A stretch of 64,000 nt of DNA. Origin: Flavobacterium branchiicola (GTDB lineage Bacteria > Bacteroidota > Bacteroidia > Flavobacteriales > Flavobacteriaceae). Positions 45,670 through 53,447 of this stretch are shown in pieces. The position numbers and the translations under genes were made by a program. The stretch is taken from NCBI RefSeq assembly GCF_018383905.1, contig NZ_JAGYWA010000004.1:310001-374000 (forward strand), given 5' to 3'. Position 1 is the stretch's first letter; the number at the start of each line of letters is the position of its first letter. The notes under the pieces are model-generated. The model was not told the DNA's origin, made no database searches, and saw nothing but the letters and a program-made list of their open reading frames with translations.

Positions 45670-46971
45670 TTAATAAACTTTTACTTTCCCTGTTACAACC
45701 CCATCTATCAAACTCATTTTGTACTCCTTTAATTTCTCGATCTCTTGCTGTTTTAAGGAAATAGCTGTGTCAATTTTTTTTGTAGAATTATCTAAATAAT
45801 TTACTATTTCTAATTGTTCGTTTTTTGGTGGAACTAGAATTGATAATTCTTTTAAAATAGATTGAGTTATACTATAAACTTTTACACCCTTTACCTTTGC
45901 TTGTATCTGACTTCTAAAAACAAGTGAGTCAAATTCATAAGCAATGAATCTAGAAATTATATTATCACTTGGTCTTGCAATTACTGTATGATAGCCTGCA
46001 AATACTTGTTCTTTACTATTTAAATATGTGAAATTTCCAGATCCTTGTAAATCTTCGGATGTGTCTGCAAATACAAAATCACCTTCATTTATTAATGAAC
46101 TTGAATTATTTATTAAGTAATCTGTATGAACATATTTCAGTTTATGGATTTCTGGATTTACTTCAAAACCAAATTTTGAATGTATTTCTCCATAATTAAC
46201 ACAGAATATCCCTTCGTCAGTTAAATTTTCCTTTGTTATAGTTAATCCTTTGCCAAGTTTGAAAGTGTTTCTAAACCTCTTAACTTTCCAATGCTCCGGA
46301 ATCTCCCCAATCCATTCCACACTGCTGTCTTTCAACTTTACATCATTATTTAAGCCTCTAGTAACTGCTTTATGAATAAGAATTTGTCTACGTTCTTTGA
46401 GCAGTTCTATTTGTTTTTGTTTAAGAGTAATTGCTTGATCAATTTTGGCAGTTTTATCATCAAGGAAATTGGCTATCGAGGTTTGTTCCTCGACTTTTGG
46501 AACAGGTAAAAACGAATATGATAATTCAGGAAAACTAATGTTCTTTCCTTCTCTAATCCCAACCACACTTGTTTGTAATTCAGAGATGAATGAAAATGAC
46601 TTAAATAAATACTTGTAATATTTTTCGTTAATTTTTCTTTTGGTTTTTAAAACTGTATATGCAGGACTTATAATACCATCGTGATGACAATATTCTAATC
46701 CACCTTCAAAAGATCTTAAACTTATTGCAAAGTCACCTTTTTCAATGAATTTAAAAGATTCTAATGCACCTGAAGGCATCACCATTCTATTTTCAACCCA
46801 AGTTCTTGGGACAACACCTTTGTTTTGAGTAACAGATAATAATTCTTCATTTGGCTTATTTTTTTCGGAATGGTCTTTAAATAAATGTTTCATTCGGATA
46901 AAATCCCATTGCTCAGGAATTTCTCCTAACCATTCAACACCGCTATTTTTATACTTGTCGTATTTTTTCAT
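45670..46971 (-). CDS. hsdS: Type I restriction specificity subunit S
   Basis: The 433-residue protein has the two-fold layout of HsdS: target recognition domain 1 (about residues 14-160), a central conserved helix (EQTSIANFLDDKTAKIDQAI), target recognition domain 2 (about 215-380) and the matching second helix (EQLEIVNYLDNSTKKIDTAI). Both halves begin with the same WxGEIPExW element (residues 14-22 and about 218-226). It decides which bipartite DNA sequence is methylated and cut. It starts 3 bp after hsdM ends. Repeated helices permit recombination between recognition domains, but no second copy of hsdS is present in this window. Confidence 0.94.
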   Translation of the reverse strand: MKKYDKYKNSGVEWLGEIPEQWDFIRMKHLFKDHSEKNKPNEELLSVTQNKGVVPRTWVENRMVMPSGALESFKFIEKGDFAISLRSFEGGLEYCHHDGIISPAYTVLKTKRKINEKYYKYLFKSFSFISELQTSVVGIREGKNISFPELSYSFLPVPKVEEQTSIANFLDDKTAKIDQAITLKQKQIELLKERRQILIHKAVTRGLNNDVKLKDSSVEWIGEIPEHWKVKRFRNTFKLGKGLTITKENLTDEGIFCVNYGEIHSKFGFEVNPEIHKLKYVHTDYLINNSSSLINEGDFVFADTSEDLQGSGNFTYLNSKEQVFAGYHTVIARPSDNIISRFIAYEFDSLVFRSQIQAKVKGVKVYSITQSILKELSILVPPKNEQLEIVNYLDNSTKKIDTAISLKQQEIEKLKEYKMSLIDGVVTGKVKVY

Positions 46972-46974
46972 TAT

Positions 46975-49320
46975 TTACAAGTTTAAAATTTCGGCAATTA
47001 ATCCATCGCTGAGTTTTTCTAGATCAACAATGTCTTTGGTAACTTCTACAATATCACGTAAAGGTTTGTGTTGATAAAAATATTTATTAAAACTTATTTC
47101 ATAGCCAATTTTTGTAGCATCAAGGTTAATCCAAGCTTCTTCAACATGAGGTTTTACTTCACGCAAGAAATAAGAATAAATGGCTTCTTTTAGCGGAATA
47201 TTTTCAGTGTCACGTAAGTCGCTTTCAGTTTCATAAATGATGTATTCTCCTTTTTTATCAGTTGTATAATAACCATAAATAGGCAATTCACTTTCTGTAC
47301 AATCCAAGTGTTCTAAAATCTTTTTTAGTTTGTCTCCAGTAAGTTTTACAATTCCTTTTACGACTTTTTCAGCATCAGTATCATACCAGCTTACCGCATT
47401 AAGAATTGCATTTTTCTCTGAAGTAGACAATTTTAATTTTTCAGTTTTAATAACGTCATCTACTTGTGTGCGAAATATATTGAAATCAGTGAATTCTTTC
47501 GTTCCTATTTGTTGTAGTAATTGTAAGCCATTGTCTAGTAAAAACTTTTGTTTTTCCCACAAAGCTTTAGTTGTTAGAGCCGTTTCTTGTTTGCTATTTA
47601 AATTAAGTTCCTGCTTTTCTGCCCAATGTATAAGCTCTTTTTTATATTTTGCAATATCAGTATAAACTTCCTCGCCATAAGTTTCATAAGCATAAACCAT
47701 CGCTTCTTTTAGCGACTTATCGTATCGTAGTTCTTCAATTTTTTCTTTAGTAAACTGAGCTTTTAAACGTTTCGGTCTTTCAATAGTCACTTTGTTATAC
47801 CCAAAATCACTATTGTCGAATACTTTTGAGGCAATTCCATTATCTGTTTTGCGTTCAATAGCTTCTATATTGGTATAGGTCTTTACAATTTCTGTAATGT
47901 GCTCTGGAGCAAACTCACAATTTTTATTTCCTAAATTCTTTCGGAGTTTTCGGTATAATTGTCCGGCATCAATAAGTTGTACTTTTCCTTTACGGTTAGC
48001 CTTTTTGTTGTTGCTTAAAATCCAGATATAAGTGGTAATTCCTGTATTGTAAAATAAGTTGTTAGGTAATTGTACAATTGCTTCGAGCCAATCATTTTCT
48101 ATAATGTGACGACGGATGTTACTTTCACCTCCACCGGCATCTCCGGTAAATAAACTGCTTCCATTATGAACAGAAGCAATGCGAGTTCCTGTTTTACTAT
48201 GCGATAGCGGTTTCATTTTGCTAACCATTTCCATTAAAAACAATAATTGTCCATCGGATGAACGCGGAATAGCATCAGCTTCTTCTTCAATTCCCCAGTA
48301 GTTTTTCAATTTTATCTTAAAACGGGAATCGATTACATCTTTTCCGTCCTTAATGTACTTTTGTTCACTAGCCCAAGATTTTCCATAAGGAGGATTTGAT
48401 AACATAAAATCGAAAGTAGTTCCTGCAAATTCATCTGTAGATAAAGTTGAACCAACGCGAATATTCTCAGGATTATTACCTTTAATCATCATATCTGACT
48501 TGCAGATCGCATAAGTTTCATCATTTATTTCTTTTCCATATAAATAGACATCACCATTTGCCCGAATTTCTCCATCTTCATCTTTAATGAAGTTTTGAGA
48601 TTCTGTTAGCATTCCACCGCTTCCGCAAGCGGGATCATAAATAGTCATTACTGGAGGTAAATTATTTTTGATTGGGTCAAAAATAATATGTGTCATTAGG
48701 TCAATTACTTCACGTGGAGTAAAGTGTTCTCCCGCTTCTTCATTGTTTTCCTCATTGAACTTTCTTATTAGCTCTTCAAATACATAACCCATTCCTAAGT
48801 TTGATAGCGCAGGAAGTTTACGTCCATTACTGTCGTTTTTCTCAAAAGGAGTTAAATTAATGTCTGGAGAAGTAAATTTTTCTAATACATCAAGCAAAAC
48901 ATCTTTGCTTGCCATATGCCTAATTTGACTTTTTAGTTTGAATTTTTCAATGATTTCCTTAACATTATTGCTAAAACCATTTAAGTAATCTTCAAAATTT
49001 GCTTGTAACAATTGCTGGCTATTGGTCGCCGTATCATGTAAACGTTGTAAAGTCCACTCACTTGTGTTATAAAATACATATCCGGCAGCAGCGCGCAACC
49101 CATTTTCATCCCATTCTGTAAAACCTGCTTCGTCACGTTGAAAGAATAATTCTTCCATTACAGCATCTTTAGTTGGTTCTAATAAGGCATCTAATCGGCG
49201 TAAAACAACCATAGGTAAAATTACATCACGATATTTACCTCGAACGTAAACATCTCGCAAACAATCGTCTGCTATTGACCAAATGAAGGAAACTAATTTA
49301 TTGTGTACAGATTGATTCAT
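46975..49320 (-). CDS. hsdM: Type I restriction enzyme methylase subunit M
   Basis: The 781-residue protein has the N-terminal helical HsdM domain (about residues 8-150) and an N6-adenine methylase domain with the AdoMet motif DPACGSGG at 229-236 and the catalytic NPPY at 309-312. The extended C terminus (about 500-781, including VTIERPKR and IGYEISFNKYFYQ) is found in the long HsdM subclass, so it is not unusual. It is the first gene of the operon and would protect the host DNA with HsdS. The start lies opposite a 730-bp gap that ends in ssrA. No clear TAnnTTTG box was found upstream on the minus strand. Confidence 0.95.
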   Translation of the reverse strand: MNQSVHNKLVSFIWSIADDCLRDVYVRGKYRDVILPMVVLRRLDALLEPTKDAVMEELFFQRDEAGFTEWDENGLRAAAGYVFYNTSEWTLQRLHDTATNSQQLLQANFEDYLNGFSNNVKEIIEKFKLKSQIRHMASKDVLLDVLEKFTSPDINLTPFEKNDSNGRKLPALSNLGMGYVFEELIRKFNEENNEEAGEHFTPREVIDLMTHIIFDPIKNNLPPVMTIYDPACGSGGMLTESQNFIKDEDGEIRANGDVYLYGKEINDETYAICKSDMMIKGNNPENIRVGSTLSTDEFAGTTFDFMLSNPPYGKSWASEQKYIKDGKDVIDSRFKIKLKNYWGIEEEADAIPRSSDGQLLFLMEMVSKMKPLSHSKTGTRIASVHNGSSLFTGDAGGGESNIRRHIIENDWLEAIVQLPNNLFYNTGITTYIWILSNNKKANRKGKVQLIDAGQLYRKLRKNLGNKNCEFAPEHITEIVKTYTNIEAIERKTDNGIASKVFDNSDFGYNKVTIERPKRLKAQFTKEKIEELRYDKSLKEAMVYAYETYGEEVYTDIAKYKKELIHWAEKQELNLNSKQETALTTKALWEKQKFLLDNGLQLLQQIGTKEFTDFNIFRTQVDDVIKTEKLKLSTSEKNAILNAVSWYDTDAEKVVKGIVKLTGDKLKKILEHLDCTESELPIYGYYTTDKKGEYIIYETESDLRDTENIPLKEAIYSYFLREVKPHVEEAWINLDATKIGYEISFNKYFYQHKPLRDIVEVTKDIVDLEKLSDGLIAEILNL

Positions 49321-49649
49321 TAATTATTTTGTTATTCTTGTAATTTATTATAGAAAATGTAAATCTATAAATTTCGAGGTTGTTAACCTAAGTATGTTTA
49401 TATAGATTAGTCTTGTTTGTAAAAATAAGTTTTAGTTTTTATTCTAATTTACGGTTTACCGTAGATCGGTTACTTTTTAGTTTTTTTTTGTAGATGTTTA
49501 ATAGCTTTCATAAAACTTTCACAAAATATGATAAAATGAAAAATAAGAATAACCGTTCCTATTTAAATCATCATTTCTTAATCATTAATTTAAAATGAAA
49601 TCGGAAATTTGATTAAGTAATTTCTTTAAATACTTAATGGAATATTATT

Positions 49650-49820
49650 ATGAAATCAAGAAGTAGTAAGTCATTAAAAAAAGTAGAAGAAAAAAGAATA
49701 GAAGAAGAAAGAAAAGAAGAAGAAAGAAAAGAAGCTTTAGTGAGATGGTTTGTAAAGGTAATTGTGGCACGTACATTAAAAGAGCTTGAAGAAAAACGAG
49801 AGGAAGGATCGAAAGATTAA
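49650..49820 (+). CDS. Small, highly charged protein (56 aa, uncertain)
   Basis: ATG at 49650 opens a 56-residue frame ending at 49820. The first half is a run of Glu, Lys and Arg (VEEKRIEEERKEEERKEA) with predicted coiled-coil character, then a short hydrophobic patch (LVRWFVKVIVARTL) and a second charged helix. Repeated GAA/AGA triplets could be low-complexity DNA instead of a gene, and no strong ribosome site or promoter is visible. It lies divergent from hsdM within the island. If real, it could bind nucleic acid or a partner of the restriction complex; that cannot be told from the sequence. Confidence 0.35.
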   Translation: MKSRSSKSLKKVEEKRIEEERKEEERKEALVRWFVKVIVARTLKELEEKREEGSKD

Positions 49821-49885
49821 GCTTCAAATTTATAAAGAAAATCAAATCTGTCGAACACTTTTTTAAGTTGTTGTTTTTTAATGCT

Positions 49886-49910
49886 TTAAGGTGTTCGATT
49901 CTCGTCAACT
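49886..49910 (+). repeat. Direct repeat, right copy, flanking the hsd operon
   Basis: TTAAGGTGTTCGAT matches 37912-37925 exactly, and TCTCGTCAACT continues with similarity. The stretch GTTCGATTCTCGTCAACT also resembles the ssrA T-arm strand (GTTCGATTCCCGGCGACT), here in orientation opposite to the nearby ssrA 3' end. Confidence 0.55.
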
Positions 49911-49960
49911 AGTTTTTTAATTTTTATTATTCTTAATATGCTAAATAGTAATTTTTGTTA

Positions 49961-50073
49961 AAAAAATAAGAATAATGTCGTTTTAAAGTTTGAAAAAGAA
50001 TCTTTTTTGAGGATTAAATAAAAAAGGAAGGTGTTCGACACCTTCCTTTTTGTGGAGTCGCCGGGAATCGAAC
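49961..50073. repeat. ssrA 3' end with left flank (remnant-family copy C, attachment-site side)
   Basis: This 113-bp block is the genuine 3' end of ssrA with its terminator and downstream flank. Its degenerate copy is remnant B at 37612-37734; the shared core also appears in remnant A. It would be the right-hand junction of elements inserted at ssrA. Confidence 0.6.
50021..50051 (-). terminator. Terminator of ssrA
   Basis: AAAAAGGAAGGTGT (50021-50034) and its complement (50038-50051) form a perfect 14-bp stem with a 3-nt loop. On the minus strand it follows the mature tmRNA 3' end directly and ends in a T-run. Confidence 0.9.
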
Positions 50074-50447
50074 CCGGGTCCAAACAAGCAACTAAAGAGC
50101 TTTCTACACGTTTATTTCCTGATTAGATTTTCGTTGTTAAGCTAGGCCAGAAACAGCCACCGAACACTTATCTTCTTAATTTTCGAAACCCACCCGAAGC
50201 TCATGGATATCTAGGTTTATTTTTACGGTTCCCCTTGACGGAACGCCACAAACCAAGGCTTTCCAGGAGAATCCAGCTTCTCTACCTTGTAGAGACGTGG
50301 CGCAATCTTACTATGATTCGGATTATGCAGCTAAAGCGTAATTATTTTCGCCGTGTAAAAGTTTAAGATCTTATATTTACGAGCAAGGTCTCAATGCTCG
50401 ACGTGCTTACTGTTCAATTCGACTTGCTGTCAAAACCAGTCGACCCC
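50053..50447 (-). ncRNA. ssrA: tmRNA (transfer-messenger RNA)
   Basis: Reading on the minus strand, the 5' end GGGGTCGACTGGTTTTGAC (from 50447) is the canonical tmRNA start, and the 3' end has the T-arm GGGTTCGATTCCCGG and an acceptor strand CGACTCCA ending at 50053. The 7-bp acceptor stem pairs (one G-U). The CCA tail is not encoded. The tag frame (50352-50323) reads GENNYALAA followed by TAA. This form of tag, ending in ALAA, is typical of Bacteroidota and directs stalled products to ClpXP-type proteases. Length is about 395 nt, normal for the group. The 3' end is a favoured integration target, and degenerate copies of it lie at 37.7 and 26.5 kb. Confidence 0.97.
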
Positions 50448-50460
50448 AAAAATAAGTTTG

Positions 50461-50468
50461 CAAATTTA
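50461..50468 (-). promoter_or_regulatory. -7 box of the ssrA promoter
   Basis: On the minus strand this reads TAAATTTG, an exact TAnnTTTG match, 14 bp upstream of the mature tmRNA 5' end. No TTG at the right distance could be found. Confidence 0.5.
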
Positions 50469-50515
50469 TACTATTTGAAATTACTTTCTATTAAAAATTT
50501 CAGAAAAATTCCTAT

Positions 50516-50654
50516 TAGTCAAAAGTCGTAAGTCAAAAGTCTTAAAGTTCAATACTTTTGTATTTTCACCATTTGGTACAATCTAAAGGCGCAAAGTTAA
50601 TTTTGCAAAAGCTTTACCACTTTACAACTTTACGACTTTCGACTTTATGACTAA
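50516..50654. repeat. Inverted word-repeat between ssrA and the beta-lactamase-like gene
   Basis: The left part (50516-50550) repeats words such as AGTCAAAAGTCGTAAGTC, and the right part (50612-50654) carries the complement-like words CTTTACGACTTTCGACTTT. Together they form a long imperfect palindrome. No gene is present in the 211-bp gap. Confidence 0.6.
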
Positions 50655-50658
50655 AATA

Positions 50659-51861
50659 TCATTCTTCATCTTTAAAATTAAAAGGGTAATCTCCAAATAT
50701 TGGTGCCAGTTTACGAACTGCATAAGTATTTCTGGTCATTTTATTAGATAGCGCAATAATCGTAACGCCCTCTTTCTTTAAAGTAATATAAGATGAGGTA
50801 TTTCCGTGCCACCAGCCATTATGAAAATAAAAATTTTGCCCGGTTTCCCAGTTAATCATTCTAATTCCTAAACCATAATTTTTAGTTCCTTTACGCTCAT
50901 TACTATAACCAGTATAAACTTGTTTTAATAAGGCAGGTTTTAAGAAATCTGGTGATTGTCTTGCTCTGTCAAATTTTAAAAGATCACGTGCTGTAGAAAA
51001 AACATTTTTGTCTCCATAAACATTATCTAAATAATCAAAACCAATTTCTGCACCATTTCCTTTATAAGAAGGAACTATTTTTTTTCTGTCTTTGTCATCA
51101 TCAAAAACATAAGTATGTGTCATACCCAAAGGTTTAAAAATCATTTGAGACATGGCCTCTTTAAATTTTAAACCTGTTATTTTTTCGACAATTAAAGCTA
51201 ACATGGCATAATTGGTATTACAATAGCTAAAACGTGTTCCGGTTTTAGACTCTAGGCCAATATCTTTTGTTGCCAGAATATTTAATATATCCTGATTAGT
51301 AAGCTGATTATGTCTGTCCCAAACCGATTTATCATGATCTGTAAAATAAGCATAATTACGCATTCCGGTACGATGGCTTAAAAGCATTCTAATTGTACAT
51401 TCTTCGTATGGAAAAGTCTTTAAAATAGTATTTACTTTTTGATCTAAATCAATTTTACCGGCATTTACCAATTTTAAAACTGCCGTAGCCGTCAGAACTT
51501 TACTTACAGAAGCAATTTGTACAGGTGTGTCGGCTGTTATTTGAGTGCCTTCATTTTTATTGGCATAACCATTATATCTTTCAAAAATTATTTGTCCGTT
51601 TCTGGCAACCAAAAAACTGCCATTCATAGTATTATTTGGCCAGTTTTTGTTGTAAAAATGGTTAATTCTGCCTGTTACTGAATTTTTATAAGCCTGCGAT
51701 ATTTTCTTTTCGGGACCTAAAGGCTTCATTTTAGGTAATGTATCTTCAACTGCGGGAGTGGTGGCTGTGTCTGTTTTTTTGTCTTTACCACAAGAGCTCA
51801 AAACTAGTATTGAGAAAAGTATTTGTGGTATCTTTGTTTTTTTAAGGAAAATCATTTGCAT
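50659..51861 (-). CDS. Serine beta-lactamase/penicillin-binding-like lipoprotein
   Basis: The 400-residue protein has a lipoprotein signal (lipobox VLSSC, Cys24) and a class C beta-lactamase-like hydrolase fold. The nucleophile motif SVSK lies at 118-121, the YxN-type motif is YCN in SYCNTNYAML, and a third motif HNGWWHG near the end takes the place of KTG. These proteins (Pfam Beta-lactamase) include esterases, D-amino peptidases and penicillin-binding proteins, so antibiotic hydrolysis should not be assumed. Lipidation places it at the periplasmic face or surface. It stands alone next to ssrA. Confidence 0.85.
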   Translation of the reverse strand: MQMIFLKKTKIPQILFSILVLSSCGKDKKTDTATTPAVEDTLPKMKPLGPEKKISQAYKNSVTGRINHFYNKNWPNNTMNGSFLVARNGQIIFERYNGYANKNEGTQITADTPVQIASVSKVLTATAVLKLVNAGKIDLDQKVNTILKTFPYEECTIRMLLSHRTGMRNYAYFTDHDKSVWDRHNQLTNQDILNILATKDIGLESKTGTRFSYCNTNYAMLALIVEKITGLKFKEAMSQMIFKPLGMTHTYVFDDDKDRKKIVPSYKGNGAEIGFDYLDNVYGDKNVFSTARDLLKFDRARQSPDFLKPALLKQVYTGYSNERKGTKNYGLGIRMINWETGQNFYFHNGWWHGNTSSYITLKKEGVTIIALSNKMTRNTYAVRKLAPIFGDYPFNFKDEE

Positions 51862-51874
51862 CGTTCTTTAAAAA

Positions 51875-51882
51875 CAAATATA
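51875..51882 (-). promoter_or_regulatory. Possible -7 box of the beta-lactamase-like gene
   Basis: On the minus strand the bases read TATATTTG, a perfect TAnnTTTG match, 14 bp upstream of the first ATG. That would leave a very short leader, so an internal Met (the third codon) may be the true start. No TTG partner is present. Confidence 0.35.
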
Positions 51883-52031
51883 TCGAATTCAATTTTGATG
51901 TTTTCGCATTTTAGATACTTAAAAACACCTCTTTAACATAGTTTTAACTATTCTATCCTATAGTAGTTTGTTTTTCAGTCTATAATGGTTTTGAAGCATT
52001 CTAAATAATAAATAAAAAATAAAACTTTAAC

Positions 52032-52048
52032 TAAATTTGTTATATTTG
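52032..52048 (+). promoter_or_regulatory. Two adjacent -7 boxes before the lysine dehydrogenase-like gene
   Basis: TAAATTTG (52032-52039) and TATATTTG (52041-52048) each fit TAnnTTTG exactly. A TTG about 20 bp upstream is lacking, so which box is used is unclear. The start codon follows 53 bp after the second box. Confidence 0.5.
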
Positions 52049-52100
52049 AAACAAATACTAATAAAAAAGTTATATTGTTAAAAATAAAAAGACCGTATAA

Positions 52101-53303
52101 ATGAAATTTGGAATAATAAAAGAAAGAAAAAACCCGCCAGATCGTCGTGTGGTATTTGCTCCGGATGAGCTTGCAAAATTAAAACAACAATATCACAATG
52201 CTACTGTTGAAGTAGAAAGCTCTGATATCAGAATATTTTCTGATGATGATTATAAAAACATGGGGATCACGATTACTGATGATGTTTCTGATGCTGATGT
52301 TTTATTTGGAGTAAAAGAAGTTCCGGTTGAAAATCTGATTCCAAATAAAGCGTATTTCTTTTTTTCACATACCATTAAAAAGCAACCACATAACAGAAAG
52401 CTATTGCAAGCAATTCTGGAAAAGAATATTGATTTGTATGATCATGAAACTATTGTTAATGAGCACGATCATCGATTAATTGGTTTCGGGAAATATGCCG
52501 GAATGGTTGGCGTTTACAACGGAATTCGTGCTTTTGGTTTGAAATTTGAATTATTTAAACTTCCAAAGGCTGAAACACTTTCAGGAAAAGAAGCTTTGAT
52601 TATGCACTTAAAACGTATAACAATGCCAGCTCTAAAATTTGTTGTTACCGGAACCGGAAAAGTAGGGAGCGGAGCAAAAGAAATTCTGGATGCCATAAAG
52701 ATTAAAGAAATCACCGTTGATAATTATCTAAGTAAAAAATATACGCAGGCTGTTTATGTTCAGCTAGATGTTTTAGAATACAATAAACGTAAGGACGGAC
52801 AAGTTTTGGACTTTAAAGATTTTGTGTCACATCCTGAAGAATATGTTTCAGATTTTGAAAGATTTACCAAAGTTTCGGATATCTATTTTGCCGGGCATTT
52901 TCATGCGAATAATGCGCCAATGATTTTGACTCGTGAAATGCTAAATGCAAGTGATTGCAGATTGAAAGTGGTGGCAGATATTTCGTGCGATGTAAATGGG
53001 CCAATTGCCTGTACAATTCGTTCTTCGACGATTGCTGAACCTATTTATGGCTATTTCCCTCTTGAAGATAAAGAAGTAGATGTATTTCATCCAGCTGCGG
53101 TTGCTGTAATGGCAGTTGATAATTTACCTTGCGAAATTCCAAAAGATGCAAGCGAAGGTTTTGGCGAACAATTTATGGAATTTGTCATTCCGGCTTTCTT
53201 CAACGGAGATAAAGATGGAATTTTAAAACGTGCTAAAATCACCGAAAAAGGAAAACTAACAGAGCGTTTTAGTTATTTACAGGACTATGTAGACGGGAAA
53301 TAA
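52101..53303 (+). CDS. Alanine dehydrogenase/saccharopine dehydrogenase (lysine-forming)-like protein
   Basis: The 400-residue protein starts with the alanine dehydrogenase/PNT N-terminal domain (FGIIKERKNPPDRRVVFAPD) and carries a Rossmann domain with VVTGTGKVGSGA near residue 185. The stretch KVVADISCDVNGPIACTIR followed by STIAEPIYGY is characteristic of the NAD-dependent saccharopine dehydrogenase group rather than alanine dehydrogenase. It would oxidise or reduce an amino acid-type substrate with NAD(P). The fungal lysine-forming pathway is not expected in flavobacteria, so the actual substrate is unclear. It is a single-gene unit with a strong bidirectional terminator behind it. Confidence 0.8.
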   Translation: MKFGIIKERKNPPDRRVVFAPDELAKLKQQYHNATVEVESSDIRIFSDDDYKNMGITITDDVSDADVLFGVKEVPVENLIPNKAYFFFSHTIKKQPHNRKLLQAILEKNIDLYDHETIVNEHDHRLIGFGKYAGMVGVYNGIRAFGLKFELFKLPKAETLSGKEALIMHLKRITMPALKFVVTGTGKVGSGAKEILDAIKIKEITVDNYLSKKYTQAVYVQLDVLEYNKRKDGQVLDFKDFVSHPEEYVSDFERFTKVSDIYFAGHFHANNAPMILTREMLNASDCRLKVVADISCDVNGPIACTIRSSTIAEPIYGYFPLEDKEVDVFHPAAVAVMAVDNLPCEIPKDASEGFGEQFMEFVIPAFFNGDKDGILKRAKITEKGKLTERFSYLQDYVDGK

Positions 53304-53308
53304 AATTT

Positions 53309-53436
53309 GTTTCAGGTTTCAAGTTTCAGGTTATAAAAAAGGAGAAAATTTAATTTTCTCCTTTTTTAGTTAGTAGTTTTTATCCGTGAAGTATTTTCAA
53401 CATGAAACATGAAACCTGAAACCTGAAACCTGAAAC
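53309..53436. repeat. Word-repeat palindrome around the shared terminator
   Basis: The left flank (53309-53332) repeats GTTTCAGGTTTCAAG words and the right flank (53401-53436) repeats the complement CATGAAACATGAAACCTG words. They enclose the perfect terminator stem at 53335-53367, so two nested inverted repeats lie between two convergent genes. Confidence 0.7.
53335..53367. terminator. Bidirectional terminator between the dehydrogenase gene and fumC
   Basis: AAAAAAGGAGAAAATT (53335-53350) is repeated inverted at 53352-53367 with a single-base centre: a 16-bp perfect stem with A-run and T-run on both sides. It serves the two convergent genes. Confidence 0.92.
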
Positions 53437-53447
53437 AAAAACCTAAT

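Larger units (their letters stand above)
49321..50020. other. Gap between hsdM and ssrA
   Basis: This 700-bp AT-rich stretch contains the upstream region of the hsd operon, an imperfect palindrome ACGGTTTACCGT at 49451-49462, a short charged open frame on the plus strand (49650-49820), the right copy of the direct repeat (49886-49910) and the left part of the ssrA-flank repeat (49961 on). No promoter for hsdM was recognised. Confidence 0.55.

Noticed and set aside
49451..49462. ACGGTTTACCGT upstream of hsdM as a controller-protein operator
   Set aside because: Only 5-bp arms, no second copy and no controller gene in the operon; it may be chance.
49648..49908. An 86-codon leucine-rich frame on the minus strand
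   Set aside because: It is the complement of a GAA/AGA-rich stretch and yields runs of Leu and Phe; the plus-strand frame is the more plausible one, though also weak.
50021..50073. A tRNA gene near 50050
   Set aside because: The T-arm and acceptor-like bases belong to the tmRNA; no anticodon arm is present at tRNA distance and the GENNYALAA tag settles the identity.
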